NCBI GenBank assembly: GCA_043805315.1
Contig: JAZDID010000120.1
Span: forward strand, 1 to 45,680
Reading direction: 5' to 3'
Source: JAHJEM01 sp043805315
Lineage (GTDB): Archaea; Nanobdellota; Nanobdellia; Woesearchaeales; JAHJEM01
Length of the DNA: 45,680 bases
The stretch's first letter is position 1. Each line of letters opens with the position of its first letter. This document shows positions 13,893 to 21,953 of this stretch, one piece after another. The notes below the pieces were generated by a model that worked only from the letters and a program-made list of their open reading frames with translations, was not told the origin of the DNA and searched no databases. The translations under genes were made by a program, and so were the position numbers.

Positions 13893-14681
13893 TTATGCAG
13901 GTTTTTTATACTCCTCTTTCGGAGCTTCCTCCATCATATACGGTTTCAGATGCTTCTTCTCATGGATTCCCTTGATTCCATGATACCTTTGGATATTGGT
14001 AGACGGGTCTGTCATGATGGCATCAGAAAGCTCATCTTTTTTGATCCTGTGCTTATATTTTTCTTTCATCTGAGTCAACAGGTAGACATTAAAGCTTTTC
14101 TTGCCATGCTTCTCTGCGACATTTTCTCTATGCTTCTCTACGCGAAGTTGAATGAGCCTATCTGCCAAGCTATCAGATACCTGGCCAAGGGCTTCATAAA
14201 ACCCGTCCTCATCCCCGCTCTTCAACCGGCTGACCAAAGAAGAAAATTCCTCATTTGACATCCCTAAATGCTCATGTGCGAGGCGATAGAGCTCTTGCAG
14301 CTTTTCTTTCGGCCCTTCAAATTTCTCTGATTCGAGCCTTGCCTTGTAGAACTCGGCGTCTTCACGCTCAGCTGGGCCGAGATTGGATAGGGCTTCAATG
14401 ATATATTTTTCAAGGATCTGGTTGATGGTGTTGTCATCGGTTTTTGCATGAAGCTTGTTCTTTGCAGCGAACTCTTTGGTTGCGTGATAATGTTGCTGGA
14501 AGAATTCCTGTGTGCCGACTTTTTTCTCACCAATCTTAAGGTTTTCAAACTCATGCAGTTTCATTTTTCTCCGTGATTCAGGAGACGCATACTTCAAGTG
14601 CTTCTCAAAAGCCTCTTTTTGTTCAGGAGTCAATTTCGCGTATGTTTCCTCGACGAATTTTTCAAGCCCTTTCTTTGCCAT
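13893..14681 (-). CDS. Charged helical protein, unknown function
   Basis: The 262-residue soluble protein is rich in Lys and Glu and predicted all-helical, with no signal peptide or recognisable catalytic motif. The start is set at ATG 14681, with AAGGTGAT about 6 nt upstream; the GTG at 14690 falls inside this site. A TATA box (14743-14754) predicts a leader of about 40 nt. The segment around residues 200-235 (QMKEKYKHRIKKDELSDAIMTDPSTNIQRYHGIKG) is the most conserved-looking part. The gene is transcribed on the same strand as the genes on both sides but has its own promoter. I do not recognise it. Confidence 0.7.
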   Translation of the reverse strand: MAKKGLEKFVEETYAKLTPEQKEAFEKHLKYASPESRRKMKLHEFENLKIGEKKVGTQEFFQQHYHATKEFAAKNKLHAKTDDNTINQILEKYIIEALSNLGPAEREDAEFYKARLESEKFEGPKEKLQELYRLAHEHLGMSNEEFSSLVSRLKSGDEDGFYEALGQVSDSLADRLIQLRVEKHRENVAEKHGKKSFNVYLLTQMKEKYKHRIKKDELSDAIMTDPSTNIQRYHGIKGIHEKKHLKPYMMEEAPKEEYKKPA

Positions 14682-14742
14682 GACTATCACCTTGGATAAA
14701 ATTGAGCATAACGCATCTTTTTATTAAAATAGGCGGTTCTCT

Positions 14743-14754
14743 CTATATAAATTT
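14743..14754 (-). promoter_or_regulatory. TATA box of the 13893 gene
   Basis: The minus strand reads AAATTTATATAG, about 67 nt before the start at 14681. Confidence 0.5.
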
Positions 14755-14812
14755 TTCTAAACTCGCCTCATTATCTCTTTGATTTTCATAATCATCTCTT
14801 CAAATTCCATCT

Positions 14813-17056
14813 TCACGAGCTGAACTTTGGCTTCACCTGCTCGACATGTGGCTTGTAGAGGCCGTGAAACTTGCCCAGGATGTCCAAATCTGACTTGACA
14901 GACTGCAAGTCATCCACCTTGATCGTGGGAATGTAGACCGTGATCTTCCTGTTGCCCAGGTCATCATAGGTGAAGAAGACCGCGTCTTTTCCCTCGAGCT
15001 TGAGTCCGCCTTCAAACAATGTGGTATTGAACTTGATCGCGTCTATCTTCACGCATTCCTCACCGCCGAAAGGGTTCAGGGGCTCCTTGTCATAGCATTC
15101 CTCCTCATAGTCCTTGTCAGGCGGCACTTTCACTTCCTGGCGCGCATGGCCTAGCCCTAATTCAAGGAACATGAACGCCTCAACAGTATAGTTTCCAGAC
15201 ACAAGCTTGATAGTCTTCCTGTCCGTGATGTTCACATCCACAAATGCAGTGTATTCCTGCTCGCCAGCCTCGGGAACCCGGGTGAATATGAGCATGGCAT
15301 GCTCGTCGATGTTCATAGCAAAATCATTGTCTGGGTAGAATTTCCAGACAGTCACCGGGATCTTGTCTCCGCCAAGAGGATTATCCATGTACTCGATGCC
15401 TTTCGCGATATATTTTTTCCTGACCTCGACCTGCACGTCCTTGAACTGCTCGAGGTTGACGGTCACCTCTCCATCAGTTCCTTCGTTGGTGGCATAATCA
15501 CGCAAATGGCCGAAGTAGCCTTCCTTAAAAGGAACTAAGCCTCCGCCCATGCACAAGGGCAGCTTTGCAGTAAGAGAAGCCTTGCCTTCCTGCATTCTCG
15601 TTACGCCGAGCGGGCAGCCCTGGTCCAGGCAATCATACGTGAGGAAGACATCCTCGACAGGCTGCCGTGATCCTATATCTATAGTGTGCATGGTGATGTC
15701 TCCAGAATGCCGTTGGTTCTCATCACAGAACATGGAATCCTGTCCTGCCTCAGTTTCAAGGTATTCGAACCCGATGCCGAGCGGTTGGTTGCCTCTGATG
15801 TTAGCCTCGTATGCAAACTGCAGGGTGAATCCCTCGCCATTGAACGCATCCTTGTCATGAATCTTCACCAGGATTGGGAAGGAGATGTCGTACTTGAAGT
15901 CATAGCGCTGCATGCCAAGCGGGAACGGAAAGAACGTATTGAGCACCTGCGGCCCTAATACTGCATCGCTCTTTCCCATTGGCGTCTGGATCTGAAGGTA
16001 GAGAGGCCACCAGGGCAGGTAGGTGAAGTCGATGGTGTAGCCTCCGAGCTCTCCCAGGGCATTGTCAGGGTCTATGGCAATGAAGTTATTCATGTACATG
16101 CCGTTCAGGGTCGGATTTGTGATGATCGGAATGCGCACGTTTCCAGAGCCTTGCACCTGGATATTGTCATAGTTGTCTGCAAGGATCTCAGCAACCCTTT
16201 CCCGTGTATCCTGAAGTGTCCAATAGTGCGGTGCGCTGAATCCGGATTTCACCTTAGTTCCTATTAAGGGGAGTTCAGAACGCTCATCCATAGCATAAGG
16301 TGTGATGTATTCTATCGCTGCACTCTCGAAGAAGAATGCGTCCTGGCTCGCCACTGAGCGAAGGATAGTTGTGCCAATGTCATAGCTCTTCTTCAGGTTC
16401 ACGTCAAGCTCTGACCTGAAATTCGACATCTTGTAGGTTTTTTGGTTGAGCGTGATCTGGAGCGGATATTCCAGTTCGACGAGCACGTTGTTCTCAGCTA
16501 CCGTGGTCTTGACAGCAGGCTCATTCAGTATCTTGACTTCATACCCTTTTGCAGTCCATTCCTCAAAGCCCTGGATGCAGGTTGCAAGGTTTGATTCGAG
16601 GTACGTGTCAAGCTGGGTTTCTATTGACCTGGCGCCATACTTTCTTTGCAAGGGCGGCCTCTCTGATTTGAAATTGCATTGACTGCATTCATTACTTGAG
16701 CTCATGTAGTACCAGTATGGTATCGTGACTCCGCTCTCAGGCGCGAACTCAATGGCTTTCGCAGTACTGGGGAATTGTGTGATAGGGATAAGCCCTTTTT
16801 CTTGTGGATTGATGTAGCCTCCCTGGATGCCCATCTGCAGGACTCCTTCTTTTGCGGTGAGGTAGATGCAGCCCTCCACATACTCATTTAACGGCTGGAG
16901 CTCTTTCTGCACTGAAATCGGAGGTTTATCGAGATTCTCAAGATAAGTCTTCAAGAAGAGCGCGAGCCCTATCAAGATCACGAGCACAAGGCCGAGGATG
17001 ACATAGACAGTCACCTGGCCTGCTTTCTTTCTTTCTGAACCGTTCTTGTGCATCAT
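14813..17056 (-). CDS. Membrane-anchored large extracellular protein, unknown function
   Basis: The 747-residue product has one N-terminal membrane helix (about 14-36) after a short basic head, KKAGQVTVYVILGLVLV. This K-x-GQVT-h pattern resembles the archaeal class III (pilin-like) signal, but the usual Glu at +5 is a Tyr, so processing is doubtful. The rest should be outside the cell: a beta-rich body with a C-x2-C pair near 125 (ECSQCNF), further paired cysteines (CLDQGC, ECYDKEP...EECVK) and N-glycosylation sequons. A carboxypeptidase-regulatory-like beta-sandwich is possible near 450-650 (FLTYDCLDQGCPLGVTRMQEGKASLTAKLP). The gene lies 46 bp after the 1105-residue secreted protein on the same strand and is probably in its operon. 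No enzyme motif is seen. Confidence 0.75.
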   Translation of the reverse strand: MMHKNGSERKKAGQVTVYVILGLVLVILIGLALFLKTYLENLDKPPISVQKELQPLNEYVEGCIYLTAKEGVLQMGIQGGYINPQEKGLIPITQFPSTAKAIEFAPESGVTIPYWYYMSSSNECSQCNFKSERPPLQRKYGARSIETQLDTYLESNLATCIQGFEEWTAKGYEVKILNEPAVKTTVAENNVLVELEYPLQITLNQKTYKMSNFRSELDVNLKKSYDIGTTILRSVASQDAFFFESAAIEYITPYAMDERSELPLIGTKVKSGFSAPHYWTLQDTRERVAEILADNYDNIQVQGSGNVRIPIITNPTLNGMYMNNFIAIDPDNALGELGGYTIDFTYLPWWPLYLQIQTPMGKSDAVLGPQVLNTFFPFPLGMQRYDFKYDISFPILVKIHDKDAFNGEGFTLQFAYEANIRGNQPLGIGFEYLETEAGQDSMFCDENQRHSGDITMHTIDIGSRQPVEDVFLTYDCLDQGCPLGVTRMQEGKASLTAKLPLCMGGGLVPFKEGYFGHLRDYATNEGTDGEVTVNLEQFKDVQVEVRKKYIAKGIEYMDNPLGGDKIPVTVWKFYPDNDFAMNIDEHAMLIFTRVPEAGEQEYTAFVDVNITDRKTIKLVSGNYTVEAFMFLELGLGHARQEVKVPPDKDYEEECYDKEPLNPFGGEECVKIDAIKFNTTLFEGGLKLEGKDAVFFTYDDLGNRKITVYIPTIKVDDLQSVKSDLDILGKFHGLYKPHVEQVKPKFSS

Positions 17057-17102
17057 TGTCGTCTGTTTTTTTACTGTTTCGCGTGTTTTCTTCTTCTCAC
17101 CA

Positions 17103-20100
17103 TTAACTCTCTATCGTATTGCATAGCCTGTTATTATCAAGATTCACAACATCAAAATACCTGTCCATGCCGCCGTGGAAACGCACACACACCTGCACAT
17201 ACTTTCCTGGCAGGGATACGGTGAGCGCGTTCTGCGCTGTGAACTCTTTTGAAGGAGCGTCCTTTGTGAGCGTTGTCTGGTTGATGACCTTTTCTTCCCC
17301 GCTATTCTTCAAGATGATGTCAAAGGTGAAGCCGTTGCCGAACTGGTCAGTCACCCTCGGAACTACCGCGCCGGTCACGTAGTAGGTATAGACATTCCTT
17401 CCCTGCTCATCAGGAGTGGGCCCGTCCATCATGCCTTCGATATGAGCGCCGCTCCGCATGCCTGCAGCGCCATAGTCTGTTATGACAATGTTCCTTTCCC
17501 TTGATTTCAGGCCCAGGCTATTGCTCAGGCAGATCTTCTCTTCAGCATAGGAGTCAAGGTTAAAGACTTGTGAGCTGAAAAACTTGTCTATGCCTCTCGA
17601 GTAGCTCCCAAACGACTGGCGTGGATAGATGAGCTTTGAGAATGAATTGACTGCATTCGCGACCCCCATGGCATTAGACCACGTTTTGAATGTGGTTCCC
17701 CAATTATTCTCATGCCGGACATAATCCAATGTTGCGTCATCATGCTGAGCGATCTCTTTGTCCTTGTTTTTCAGACTTTCCTGCTGTGTTCTGAGCTGTG
17801 CAGTCTTATCGTCAATGAGCGTGCGCATATGCTGCTCATCCATCCCATGCTGTTGGAAGTATTGGGCTCTCTCTTCTTGGGACGAGCTTGCCAGGTTTTC
17901 ATATTGCTGCTCGAGCTGCTGGACTTCCTGTTCTGAGGCATCAACATCCCGCTGCAAATGGTTCCTGTCCATCACCAGCCTGTCCCGCTGCACGAGCCGT
18001 TGGTTCACTGTCCTGTCATTTGGATAGAGCGCCTGTAGGTCTTCCATTGATTGGACCTGCCGTTGGCGTACCATGTCGTTTTCCAGCTCCTCACGGTTCG
18101 GCGGAATCTCGCTGGTCTTTTCAAAATACAGGTCCTTGAATTTAGGCTGGTTTGGCACTGTCCCGCCTTGCCCTTCTTCGACTGCCCTCTCTGCAGCGTG
18201 CTTTTCCAAGAAGTAATTTGCCTGCGCACCTCCTGCCCGTGCTGCGAGCTCTTGTGCTGTGATGCTCCTATCTTTCAACGTATACCAATTCCCTTCCTTG
18301 TCCCTTCCATATACCTTGCCATTATATGCCCGATAGCAGAAACCTTCGACACATTTTGCTGTGTTTGTATACGTGGCGGGATTCTGGAACATGTTCAACG
18401 GAAGATTGTTCTGCTGGTTATACCCTTCGATGATTCCATTGCAGTAATTCTGGGGGTGGCTGATGCTTTTCATCTGGTCAATCTGCGCCTGGATCATGGA
18501 GATGAGGCTGGTCATGGTCTTGATCTGGTTCAATGCCTCGCACGTCGCATGCACGCTATTTCCCAAACTCAAATGCTTGCAGACAAGGTTTGTCATGATG
18601 AATGACCCCATAGCGTAAGGATTCCTGATCATATCCTTGAAATGAGCCATGCCTGCGCGGTATATCTGCACGTATGGAATGAGCTGCATCGCGCCTCCCA
18701 TGGTGAATTTGCAGTGCATGTAATTATTCATGTCATTGCACTGGCTGACCGGAAATCCTGCTGCTGCATCCTGGTCAAGGCATCGCAAGTACTCGCAGTC
18801 GATCTGCTGCTTTCTTTCCCACACCTGAAGGATATAGCGCGGGCACAGGCTGGAATACGCGAGGATCTCGCTGCTTCCAGGATCAAAGAGCTGCTGCGGA
18901 TCATCCTTGCCCATGATCTGCGCCGCCTGACGATAGCCAGGCAATGATGCCAGTTGCTGAGTCAGGAAATTCTGGTATGAAGCCTGGCAGGTGATGGCAA
19001 TGCACGCAGGCATGACACCAGGAACCTGGCCCACATAATCAGCTCCTCCTGCGAGCGCGCTTCCGGAAAGATCGAGTGTTTGAGGAACTCCTATTTCATG
19101 GAAAGCTGCAGTCGCCTGGCTTGCCGATTCAATCTGGGCAGCAGAAGCCCTCATGAGCGTGATGGCATTGCAGGCGCTAGTCGAGATGTCAAGAGCAAGC
19201 TTGAAATTATTCAAGTCATTCGTCTTTCGCTCAAGGTCTTTTACCAACTGCACTTTCGCATCCGCGACCTTTGCTGCAGCATCTGCATAGCTCTGCTTCT
19301 GCAGCGTGAACGTGAACGTCTCGTCCTCTTCCAAGGCATACAGCGTATCACCTTTCTTGTTCAATAGTGATAGTGTGCAGTTGAATGTGTAGTCAGTAAG
19401 GTCATTGCTCTCCGGGAACTTGGTGCTGTCCAGCCGGAACATCGCGACAATGTTCTTGTTCTTCTCAGATGGAGCTATCTCTATATTTTCCAACGGGTCG
19501 ATTGTCACTGACTCCAGGCCTTCAAGGTAGCAGCCCTTATCCATGTTCACCTTGACAATCTCATAGCCAGCTTTCTTGCTTGATAATTTCAGGTTCAGGT
19601 AGACATTCTTGTCAAAATAATCGATAATCTTGGTATTGAAGCGCTTTGGCTCATACTGGACTGAAGAGACTTTCCAGAAATCAGGAGCTGCTGTTTCATC
19701 CAATGCAAGCACTTGAAGGCTAGCGCTTTCCTTTGGGAGCGTATTGTTCGGCGTGTCTGAGAAATACACCTTGACCTTGCCTTGCTTGGGTCCAACACCG
19801 ACTGGTGCAAGAGCGACGCACTCCCATGCTGCTGTTTTCTTTGTGCAGGTGCCTTCCACTTTATCATCCCCTCCCAACGCGGAGAGGTCTGCAGTGATCG
19901 AAGGCTCTGAGATGTCTTCCGTGACACTGCCATTGATGACAATAATGTCATTGGACTTCATATATGGATCTCTTGATTCAGGGTACACCTCGAGGCTTCC
20001 TTGCAGTGCAGGCGGCGTGTTGTCGCACGTGAACACTGCCCTGCCGCTCATCCTGTTGCCCTGCGAATCAACTGCAATGATGTTCGCGTTAGACGGTGTT

Positions 20101-20420
20101 GTGATGACAAGCTCAACCTGATCACGGTCAGTGCACGTGACCCGCACGTTGCCTGTACAGACAGTTCCAGTGCACGAAGAGACTTTCTTCAGGATGTTCA
20201 TGCTCTTGACCTGGAAATAGAGCGCGTTGTTGATCACCGGGTTCGTCGTGGTGATGATGACCTCATTATTCCCGCTCTTCACATAGCACTTGTCATTGCT
20301 GTCGCAGGCGCCGGTCTTGATAGAGACCACCGGGATGGTGGCTGCAGCGACTAGATTTGGAAGTATCAAAAGCATGAAGAATGCAGTGATGAACACGACG
20401 GTGTTGAAGATCCTGACCAA
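17103..20420 (-). CDS. Secreted Cys-rich protein with coiled coil, unknown function
   Basis: The 1105-residue product starts with TTG at 20420. The first residues (VRIFNTVVFITAFFMLLILPNLVAAA) form a good signal peptide, which an internal ATG start would destroy. Residues about 30-390 look like beta-sandwich (Ig-like) domains with paired Cys. About 390-700 is helical and Cys-rich, including CPRYILQVWERKQQIDCEYLRC and an MGGAMQLIP segment with weak membrane character. About 765-900 is a strong coiled coil (Gln/Glu-rich), and the last 150 residues return to beta. A TATA box at 20464-20475 gives a leader of about 23 nt. It is followed closely by the membrane-anchored 747-residue gene. The architecture suits an envelope or appendage assembly component. 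I do not recognise a family. Confidence 0.75.
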   Translation of the reverse strand: MVRIFNTVVFITAFFMLLILPNLVAAATIPVVSIKTGACDSNDKCYVKSGNNEVIITTTNPVINNALYFQVKSMNILKKVSSCTGTVCTGNVRVTCTDRDQVELVITTPSNANIIAVDSQGNRMSGRAVFTCDNTPPALQGSLEVYPESRDPYMKSNDIIVINGSVTEDISEPSITADLSALGGDDKVEGTCTKKTAAWECVALAPVGVGPKQGKVKVYFSDTPNNTLPKESASLQVLALDETAAPDFWKVSSVQYEPKRFNTKIIDYFDKNVYLNLKLSSKKAGYEIVKVNMDKGCYLEGLESVTIDPLENIEIAPSEKNKNIVAMFRLDSTKFPESNDLTDYTFNCTLSLLNKKGDTLYALEEDETFTFTLQKQSYADAAAKVADAKVQLVKDLERKTNDLNNFKLALDISTSACNAITLMRASAAQIESASQATAAFHEIGVPQTLDLSGSALAGGADYVGQVPGVMPACIAITCQASYQNFLTQQLASLPGYRQAAQIMGKDDPQQLFDPGSSEILAYSSLCPRYILQVWERKQQIDCEYLRCLDQDAAAGFPVSQCNDMNNYMHCKFTMGGAMQLIPYVQIYRAGMAHFKDMIRNPYAMGSFIMTNLVCKHLSLGNSVHATCEALNQIKTMTSLISMIQAQIDQMKSISHPQNYCNGIIEGYNQQNNLPLNMFQNPATYTNTAKCVEGFCYRAYNGKVYGRDKEGNWYTLKDRSITAQELAARAGGAQANYFLEKHAAERAVEEGQGGTVPNQPKFKDLYFEKTSEIPPNREELENDMVRQRQVQSMEDLQALYPNDRTVNQRLVQRDRLVMDRNHLQRDVDASEQEVQQLEQQYENLASSSQEERAQYFQQHGMDEQHMRTLIDDKTAQLRTQQESLKNKDKEIAQHDDATLDYVRHENNWGTTFKTWSNAMGVANAVNSFSKLIYPRQSFGSYSRGIDKFFSSQVFNLDSYAEEKICLSNSLGLKSRERNIVITDYGAAGMRSGAHIEGMMDGPTPDEQGRNVYTYYVTGAVVPRVTDQFGNGFTFDIILKNSGEEKVINQTTLTKDAPSKEFTAQNALTVSLPGKYVQVCVRFHGGMDRYFDVVNLDNNRLCNTIES

Positions 20421-20463
20421 CCTGTTCCCTCTTTTTTCCCTTTGGAGCTATCCTGGAATGGAT

Positions 20464-20475
20464 GGTTTAAAAATG
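20464..20475 (-). promoter_or_regulatory. TATA box of the 17103-20420 / 14813-17056 pair
   Basis: The minus strand reads CATTTTTAAACC, about 50 nt before the TTG start. No second promoter is seen between the two genes, so this box should drive both. Confidence 0.55.
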
Positions 20476-20525
20476 TTGCGGTGGTCTGAAGTCAGCTCGC
20501 AAGTTTGGCGAACGAGCCCATCCGC

Positions 20526-20660
20526 AAACTTTTCTGGATTGCGCCCACCCTCCACACTCTCCAGCCACTTATTCTGATTGTCCCCACCCTCTATCATTGA
20601 ACAAGTTCAATGGAGTTTGAGCCAAGCTCAAACCTCCCCCAACCACCACCCTGGGATGTG
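20526..20660. repeat. C-rich noncoding element, copy C, with inserted hairpins
   Basis: TTTTCTGGATTG through CACCC, AGCC and GTCCCCACCC (20530-20590) matches copy A almost base for base over about 60 bp. Two perfect hairpins then follow: ATTGAAC-AA-GTTCAAT (20596-20611) and GTTTGAGC-CAA-GCTCAAAC (20615-20633). The C-rich core CCTCCCCCAACCACCACCC comes after them. In copy A the two halves are adjacent, so the hairpin pair looks like an insertion in copy C or a loss in copy A. Confidence 0.55.
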
Positions 20661-20804
20661 CAACGTAATACTTCGACACTGTTGGCAGTCAGCTGGGCTC
20701 AACAGTCGGTTGTCTTCATGCCCCCACCGCTGCCCAAGATAGATTCAGTCGCATAAAAATAGATTATCAGAAATTGATCCAAAAAGATTGATCCCAAAAT
20801 GAAA

Positions 20805-20816
20805 AATTTTATATAC
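20805..20816 (+). promoter_or_regulatory. TATA box of the candidate small RNA
   Basis: AATTTTATATAC predicts transcription start near 20837, exactly at the first hairpin of the candidate RNA. Confidence 0.5.
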
Positions 20817-20836
20817 GAAACTACATTCCCCTTTAC

Positions 20837-20942
20837 TGAAACGGGGGGGTTTCGTGGGTGAATTTTATCAGTTGAAGAGAACATGCGTTTGTCAGAGAGA
20901 TGTCGATATGCCGCCGTGTTCTCTTCGAATTCCGCATTTTTC
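20837..20942 (+). ncRNA. Candidate small structured RNA (about 105 nt)
   Basis: Starting at the predicted transcription start, the sequence forms a small hairpin GAAAC-G6-GTTTC (20838-20853) and then a 10-bp perfect stem, GAAGAGAACA with TGTTCTCTTC (20874-20883/20917-20926). The stem extends to 12 bp with one G-U pair and closes a 33-nt loop. A T5 run (20936-20940) would end the transcript. I found no C/D-box or clear H/ACA signature and it does not look like SRP or RNase P RNA. The stem could alternatively be a regulatory leader of the downstream lipoprotein operon. Confidence 0.35.
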
Positions 20943-20986
20943 ATTGCAGAATCAGCATGAATTAACCACTTATTCATGATACGGAA

Positions 20987-20998
20987 ATGTTTATATAC
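20987..20998 (+). promoter_or_regulatory. Second TTTATATAC promoter box
   Basis: TGTTTATATACA resembles the box at 20805-20816, and the DNA after both includes AT...CCCTTT...GAAAC. It could start transcription near 21020 toward the lipoprotein gene. Confidence 0.4.
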
Positions 20999-21040
20999 AC
21001 TGAGGATATCCCTTTGAAACTATCGTTAATTTATGTAGGG

Positions 21041-21053
21041 GTTGATATATTTT
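21041..21053 (+). promoter_or_regulatory. AT-rich promoter candidate for the surface operon
   Basis: GTTGATATATTTT is centred about 52 nt before the GTG at 21100, giving a leader of about 25 nt. It is the nearest box to the first gene of the rightward surface operon. Confidence 0.4.
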
Positions 21054-21099
21054 TCGAGGGTGCGAGGATTATCTCTCGGGATCATCCATAACATTCTCG

Positions 21100-21858
21100 G
21101 TGTGGGGTGGCACTATTCGCTGCGCAAAGCTGAACACGGAAAACACGATTGCCCTATCAGCACTAGTTCTTGCTGCCCTTTCCTTGCTCCTCCTCTCTTC
21201 ATGCACTGCAGCCAGGCAAGGCATGCCTGGTGAAAAGAGCGCAGGATCACCAGCCGCGCTTGCACAACAGGAATACGCACAGGCAGCACAAGAAGAGCAA
21301 CAGCAAGCCGAGAAAGAGCAGGCGATCGTTAAAAAACTCGTCACTCCAGAAGAAGTGGATGCAGCATACGCAAATCTTCCCCAACAATTGAAAGAGGAGA
21401 CGACCAAGGAAAAGCTCGCAGAATCTCTCGCCACAAACAAGCTCATGCTACAGGAGGCTGAGAAAAAATCGCTCACCGCAACCCAACAGGAAGTGGATGC
21501 GTACGTCGACAACCAGAGAAGGATAGCGAGCCTTGATGCGCAGGCATTCACAGCACGGATCGAGAGCCAGGGCTATACTATGGAAGAGTACACGCAGGCA
21601 GTCGAAAACCTTGTCACTGCCTCAAAGCTTCTTGAAAGCGAATTGCGCCTTTCGCAGGTCAATGCGTCTGAACAGGAAATCACCACCTACCTGCAGGACA
21701 ACAGGCAGGAATTCCAGGACTTCTTTGAAGAGAATGATCCTGCGCTTCTGGATGCGCTCAAGACAAGGATAGGCCAGAAGCTCACCAAAGAGAAACAAGA
21801 TGCTTTGGTGAAAGACTATGTAGCATCATTGAAAGAGGACGCGATAGCGCGCGGATAA
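21100..21858 (+). CDS. SurA-N/trigger-factor-like lipoprotein
   Basis: The 252-residue product (start GTG at 21100, not strongly supported by a ribosome-binding site) has a signal sequence and lipobox LLLLSSC, giving a lipid-anchored Cys near residue 35. A Gln/Ala/Glu-rich linker follows. The body is helical: VTPEEVDAAYANLPQQLKEETTKEKLAESLATNKLMLQEAEKKSL, then TQQEVDAYVDN, then VNASEQEITTYLQDNRQEFQ. It has the look of the SurA/PrsA N-terminal chaperone domain. No parvulin isomerase domain is present. As the first gene of a run of huge secreted proteins, it may be a foldase or holdase for them at the outer face of the membrane (inference). It ends 95 bp before the next gene. Confidence 0.7.
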   Translation: MWGGTIRCAKLNTENTIALSALVLAALSLLLLSSCTAARQGMPGEKSAGSPAALAQQEYAQAAQEEQQQAEKEQAIVKKLVTPEEVDAAYANLPQQLKEETTKEKLAESLATNKLMLQEAEKKSLTATQQEVDAYVDNQRRIASLDAQAFTARIESQGYTMEEYTQAVENLVTASKLLESELRLSQVNASEQEITTYLQDNRQEFQDFFEENDPALLDALKTRIGQKLTKEKQDALVKDYVASLKEDAIARG

Positions 21859-21953
21859 GCTCAACAAAGCAAGAAAAAAGACAACAGGCTCAACAACACA
21901 AAAAAGGCAGCGGCAAAACGTTACACTCATAAGGAAATCACGAGGCATCAATC
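21859..21953 (+). other. Spacer with repeated GCTCAACA motif
   Basis: GCTCAACAA occurs at about 21859 and 21891, each followed by an A-rich stretch ending in AAAAAAG. It shares its core with the ACAGCGCTCAACA repeats elsewhere in the window. GAGG about 8 nt before 21954 is the ribosome-binding site of the giant gene. No terminator is evident, so read-through is likely. Confidence 0.4.

Larger units (their letters stand above)
20421..21099. other. Structured intergenic region between two divergent secreted-protein operons
   Basis: This 679-bp divergent region has no convincing gene. From left to right it has the leftward promoter, copy C of the C-rich element with two hairpins, a 7-bp inverted repeat ACTGTTG/CAACAGT (20678-20706), a promoter and possible small RNA (20805-20942), a hairpin CATGAAT/ATTCATG (20956-20978), a second TTTATATAC box (20989) and a third AT-rich box (21043-21053) before the lipoprotein gene. 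Confidence 0.5.

Noticed and set aside
20837..20942. Candidate RNA as SRP RNA, RNase P RNA or C/D-box RNA
   Set aside because: Too short and without the conserved motifs of these families.
20699..20977. 92-codon minus-strand frame with one hydrophobic stretch
   Set aside because: It covers hairpins and opposite-strand promoters, lacks a ribosome-binding site, and the nearest TATA-like box would start transcription after its ATG.
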